Source: Verrucomicrobiota bacterium
GTDB taxonomy: Bacteria > Verrucomicrobiota > Verrucomicrobiia > Limisphaerales > JADLHS01
Length of the DNA stretch: 33,575 nt
Assembly (NCBI GenBank): GCA_013140495.1
Contig: JABFSR010000181.1
Location: 1 to 33,575 of the forward strand
Reading direction: 5' to 3'
This document shows, piece after piece, positions 31,320-33,575 of the stretch (positions are counted from its first letter, which is position 1; the number at the start of each line of letters is the position of its first letter). The translations under genes were made by a program, and so were the position numbers. The notes under the pieces were generated by a model, which was not told the origin of the DNA, did not search any database, and saw only the letters and a program-made list of their open reading frames with translations.

Positions 31320-32912
31320 TTAATTGGAGGTCTTGTTCCAAATCGCCGTCGTGTCGGGCGAACCCTGGCTGCGAACACCGTTATCGCTTAGAATTTCATC
31401 CGTGGCAGCCACCATCTCGCTTCGGCGAAACACCAGGGTTTCGGTTCCGCGGCTGTCGAACTCGATGGTGATGAATTCGTCCTTGGAATCACGAACAGTC
31501 TGGACCAGATGTTCAAGGTTTTTGATTCGGACACCGTTGACCGTCTTCACCGTCTGTGCAACCGGTGGTGAATAGCCCTTGGCCAGCTTGTGTGGAAAAA
31601 ATGGCGACGAAACAACAACGAACTTTTCGCCCGGGAATGCGGGCGCGTCAAACATGCGTTTGATCAACGGACTGCCACCCATGCTGAGCATGCCAAGAAT
31701 TGAATAGCCGCCTTCATTTTCCCGTAAAGACTGGATGAATTCAATGCTCGCGGTTGAAAACGCCATTGGCCCGCAGATGAAATAGGACGGATAACTATTA
31801 CCGAGGGTGTCAACGACGGAAGGTCGTCGTTTGGCGGTGGGCATCTCAATGCGGAGTTCTTTCCCATCGCGGATCACGGTCATGGGAAACCTGCCATCCT
31901 TGTCAATGCTCTGGATGAGATAGGTGAACCGGACGCGCAGGTTGGAATTCAATTTGATTTCTCCTTCCTCGTCCACGGGCGTTTCACCGATGCGCGTGAT
32001 GAGATCCCATTCCTTGAGCGGATTGTCGCGCAGGGCGGAATTGGGTTTGTGAACGACGATTCCGGCTGCGGATTTGTCGAGTTTGAGAAATGAACGGAGC
32101 GCAGGATTTTCGAGCGTCTGGAGATCATCAAAGATCGCAGGTTTGCCGTCATACTTTCCATCTGCAACGTCAGCGAGAAACAATTCGATTTCCTCGCATG
32201 GGATGATGTAGCCGATGTTGTCCGCACCACTCAACCGGCTGAATGCCAGGCCGATCATTTTGTCGCCCGTGACCGCCGGGCCGCCGCTGTTCCCAGGATT
32301 GATGGCAGCATCAATTTGAATCCACAAGCTGCCTGCGGAAATGGAGGCAGGGCTGAATTCGATGCGTGAGACGATGCCCTTCGTCACCGAAAGGCTCGAA
32401 CCACCGGTCGGATACCCATAAACCGTCACCGCATCCCGGACGTCCGGAAGTTTCTTCTCGCGTGAAAGGGGCGGATGATTATCAAAAAACTTTTCATCAT
32501 CCAGCTTCAACACTGCAAGATCAATGTCAGGGGCGATGCTCTCGACCGTGGCTGAAATTTTTTCGCCCTCCTGGTTTGCCTGGATCTGGATCTGGCTCGC
32601 GTAACGGACCACATGGGCGTTGGAGAGAATCCGTTTTCCGCTGATCACGACGCCGGTGCCTGTGTGTTCGGCAGGGGCACGCTTCGTCCACGGCTTGAAA
32701 TAATCCGGATAGCGCACAGTCGAAAAGATTTTAACGACTGAATTCTCAACGCCGGACGCTTTTCCAGTGCTGGAAGCGATGGGGCTGCCCGCAATTCCCT
32801 TCGAGGCGTCAGTAGTGTCCGGTGCGCCGAATACAGAGAGCAACGGCAGATTAATGCCTGCGCATAGGAGCAGGTTGAACGGCACGCAGCGTAGGAGATT
32901 GCGGTGTTTCAT
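31320..32912 (-). CDS. HtrA/Deg-like trypsin-fold serine protease
   Basis: A 530-residue exported protein. The leader (MKHRNLLRCVPFNLLLCAGI then NLPLLSVFGA) is a signal peptide. The catalytic triad is His100 (LSNAHVV), Asp131 (DIDLAVLKL) and Ser209 (INPGNSGGP). After the protease domain there is a PDZ-like region (AAGIVVHKPNSALRDNPLKEWDLITRIGETPV) and a further C-terminal part with another PDZ-like segment (APVAQ-type PPVAQTVKTVNGVRIKNLEHLVQTVR). The layout resembles plant Deg9 and bacterial Deg/HtrA enzymes, periplasmic quality-control proteases. It is divergent from the Fe-S oxidoreductase gene at 33197. The specific substrate is unknown. Confidence 0.93.
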   Translation of the reverse strand: MKHRNLLRCVPFNLLLCAGINLPLLSVFGAPDTTDASKGIAGSPIASSTGKASGVENSVVKIFSTVRYPDYFKPWTKRAPAEHTGTGVVISGKRILSNAHVVRYASQIQIQANQEGEKISATVESIAPDIDLAVLKLDDEKFFDNHPPLSREKKLPDVRDAVTVYGYPTGGSSLSVTKGIVSRIEFSPASISAGSLWIQIDAAINPGNSGGPAVTGDKMIGLAFSRLSGADNIGYIIPCEEIELFLADVADGKYDGKPAIFDDLQTLENPALRSFLKLDKSAAGIVVHKPNSALRDNPLKEWDLITRIGETPVDEEGEIKLNSNLRVRFTYLIQSIDKDGRFPMTVIRDGKELRIEMPTAKRRPSVVDTLGNSYPSYFICGPMAFSTASIEFIQSLRENEGGYSILGMLSMGGSPLIKRMFDAPAFPGEKFVVVSSPFFPHKLAKGYSPPVAQTVKTVNGVRIKNLEHLVQTVRDSKDEFITIEFDSRGTETLVFRRSEMVAATDEILSDNGVRSQGSPDTTAIWNKTSN

Positions 32913-32940
32913 TTGTTGTAGAGGCTAGGCAAAACTCAAG

Positions 32941-33056
32941 CCGCTGCAAGCAGTATCAGGTAGCAAGCGGTCATTCATCCGCGCTGATCAAGGATGCAGG
33001 TATGAGTTTGAAAGTGGCGGTCTGGCAAGCGATTGGTCTGCAAGCGGGGTTTGATG
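32941..33056. repeat. Repeated GCAAGC-type motif in a divergent intergenic region
   Basis: Four short related words occur between the divergent protease and GltD-like genes: CTGCAAGCAG, TAGCAAGCGGT, TGGCAAGCGAT and CTGCAAGCGGGG. The gap of 284 bp (32913-33196) holds no gene; these words may be binding sites or chance. Confidence 0.3.
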
Positions 33057-33196
33057 CGGTGTAACTTTGGGCAAAATCTGATTATAGATTGCACTGGAGG
33101 TTCTCCAAATCTCTGTTTCAGTTAAGCCAAGCCATCAAGTTGCATTTGGCTCCGATGGTGATGTCTCCAGAGGCTGGGGATGGCAAGGCTCTCGAT

Positions 33197-33575
33197 ATGA
33201 GTAATAATGGATCAAGTCATGACCACGCAAACGTGTGGCGGGAGATTGACCGGGCTGATCCGCCGAAACGCGCGGCTATCGAACGCGCGACCGACTTTCA
33301 TGAAATCTATTCGTTGCTGGACGAAAAAACGGTGCGGGAGCAGGCAAGTCGTTGCATCCAGTGTCCGCAGCCCAGCTGCCGGGACGGTTGTCCGCTTGCG
33401 AATCGGATTCCTGAGTGGCTGGCGTTGGCGGCGGAAGGTCGCTTCATCGAGGCGGCGGAAATCTCGCAGGCCACGAGCAACATGCCGGAGATTTGTTCGC
33501 GCGTTTGTCCACAGGAAAAGCTTTGCGAGGGTTCGTGTATTCTTGTGGGTCATGCGGAACCGATCTGCATTGGCG
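33197..33575 (+). CDS. GltD-like Fe-S/FAD NAD(P)H oxidoreductase (N-terminal part, cut by window end)
   Basis: The open frame begins at the ATG at 33197 and is not closed before the window end (126 codons visible). It contains the N-terminal Fe-S module of glutamate synthase small subunit and related flavoproteins: RCIQCPQPSCRDGCPLANRI, EWLALAAEGRFIEAAE and NMPEICSRVCPQEKLCEG. The eight or so cysteines are those that bind two [4Fe-4S] clusters. The family supplies electrons to the glutamate synthase large subunit, dihydropyrimidine dehydrogenase or similar partners. The FAD and NADPH domains and the partner gene lie outside the window, so the exact identity is open. Confidence 0.9.
   Translation, partial: MSNNGSSHDHANVWREIDRADPPKRAAIERATDFHEIYSLLDEKTVREQASRCIQCPQPSCRDGCPLANRIPEWLALAAEGRFIEAAEISQATSNMPEICSRVCPQEKLCEGSCILVGHAEPICIG

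Noticed and set aside
33021..33045. Sigma54 promoter before the GltD-like gene (CTGGCAAGCGATTGG)
   Set aside because: The -12 element reads TTGG instead of TTGC, and the -24 element also departs from consensus.

Overview
The window looks like chromosomal DNA from a Gram-negative bacterium of the Planctomycetes-Verrucomicrobia-Chlamydiae group, most likely a Verrucomicrobiota (Pedosphaera/Limisphaerales type). This is inferred from the gene mix: PEP-CTERM exported proteins, secreted Gfo/Idh/MocA oxidoreductases, FG-GAP/VCBS proteins, SUMF1/FGE-fold proteins, a GHL10 glycosidase-like lipoprotein, a Lnt/lipoprotein system and many RAYT/REP remnants. No rRNA gene is present to confirm it. No tRNA, CRISPR array or complete transposase was seen.

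Layout. 1-1138: 3' part of a secreted HYR-domain protein with an unclear 5' end. 1365-3706 (-): two Gfo/Idh/MocA oxidoreductases, one with a signal peptide, divergent from a secreted FG-GAP/VCBS protein (3937-5205). 5465-6310: a PEP-CTERM protein closed by a strong terminator. 6407-9846 (+): tyrosine-phosphatase-like protein, MiaB, a small membrane protein and a GT9 heptosyltransferase-like protein. 9821-11950 (-): a lipoprotein-type M3 peptidase. 12084-14798 (+): FGE-fold protein and GHL10 protein, followed by an inverted-repeat element. 15020-17152 (+): zinc-ribbon protein, RNase III and BtpA-family protein, closely packed or overlapping.

17153-19097 is the accessory patch. A HAF/PEP-CTERM gene is followed by a site with the full architecture of an integron attC site (18502-18594), and immediately after its core site by a 40-residue lipoprotein gene. 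This unit lies between two decayed N-terminal fragments of a REP-associated tyrosine transposase (RAYT) and several copies of one REP-type sequence. I read it as an integron-cassette relic embedded between RAYT/REP debris. No integrase is in the window.

19098-26808 (+): a NahK-like sugar kinase, then a tight run of a Spinster-type MFS transporter, an Aas-type acyltransferase/acyl-ACP synthetase, a PlsC-type acyltransferase and an Lnt-like N-acyltransferase. The first three overlap by 4 bp. Together they fit a lysophospholipid recycling cycle: Lnt makes lysophospholipid, the MFS protein could flip it inward, and Aas/PlsC re-acylate it. A Spinster-type protein taking the place of E. coli LplT would be notable.

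26774-29953 (-): a histidine kinase and its sigma54-dependent NtrC-type response regulator. Divergent from the regulator is a fibronectin-III secreted protein (30429-31217), which has a near-consensus sigma54 promoter (30343-30359) and an inverted repeat about 110 bp upstream of it, so it is the obvious candidate target. 31320-32912 (-): HtrA-like protease. 33197-end (+): the beginning of a GltD-like Fe-S/FAD oxidoreductase, cut by the window edge.
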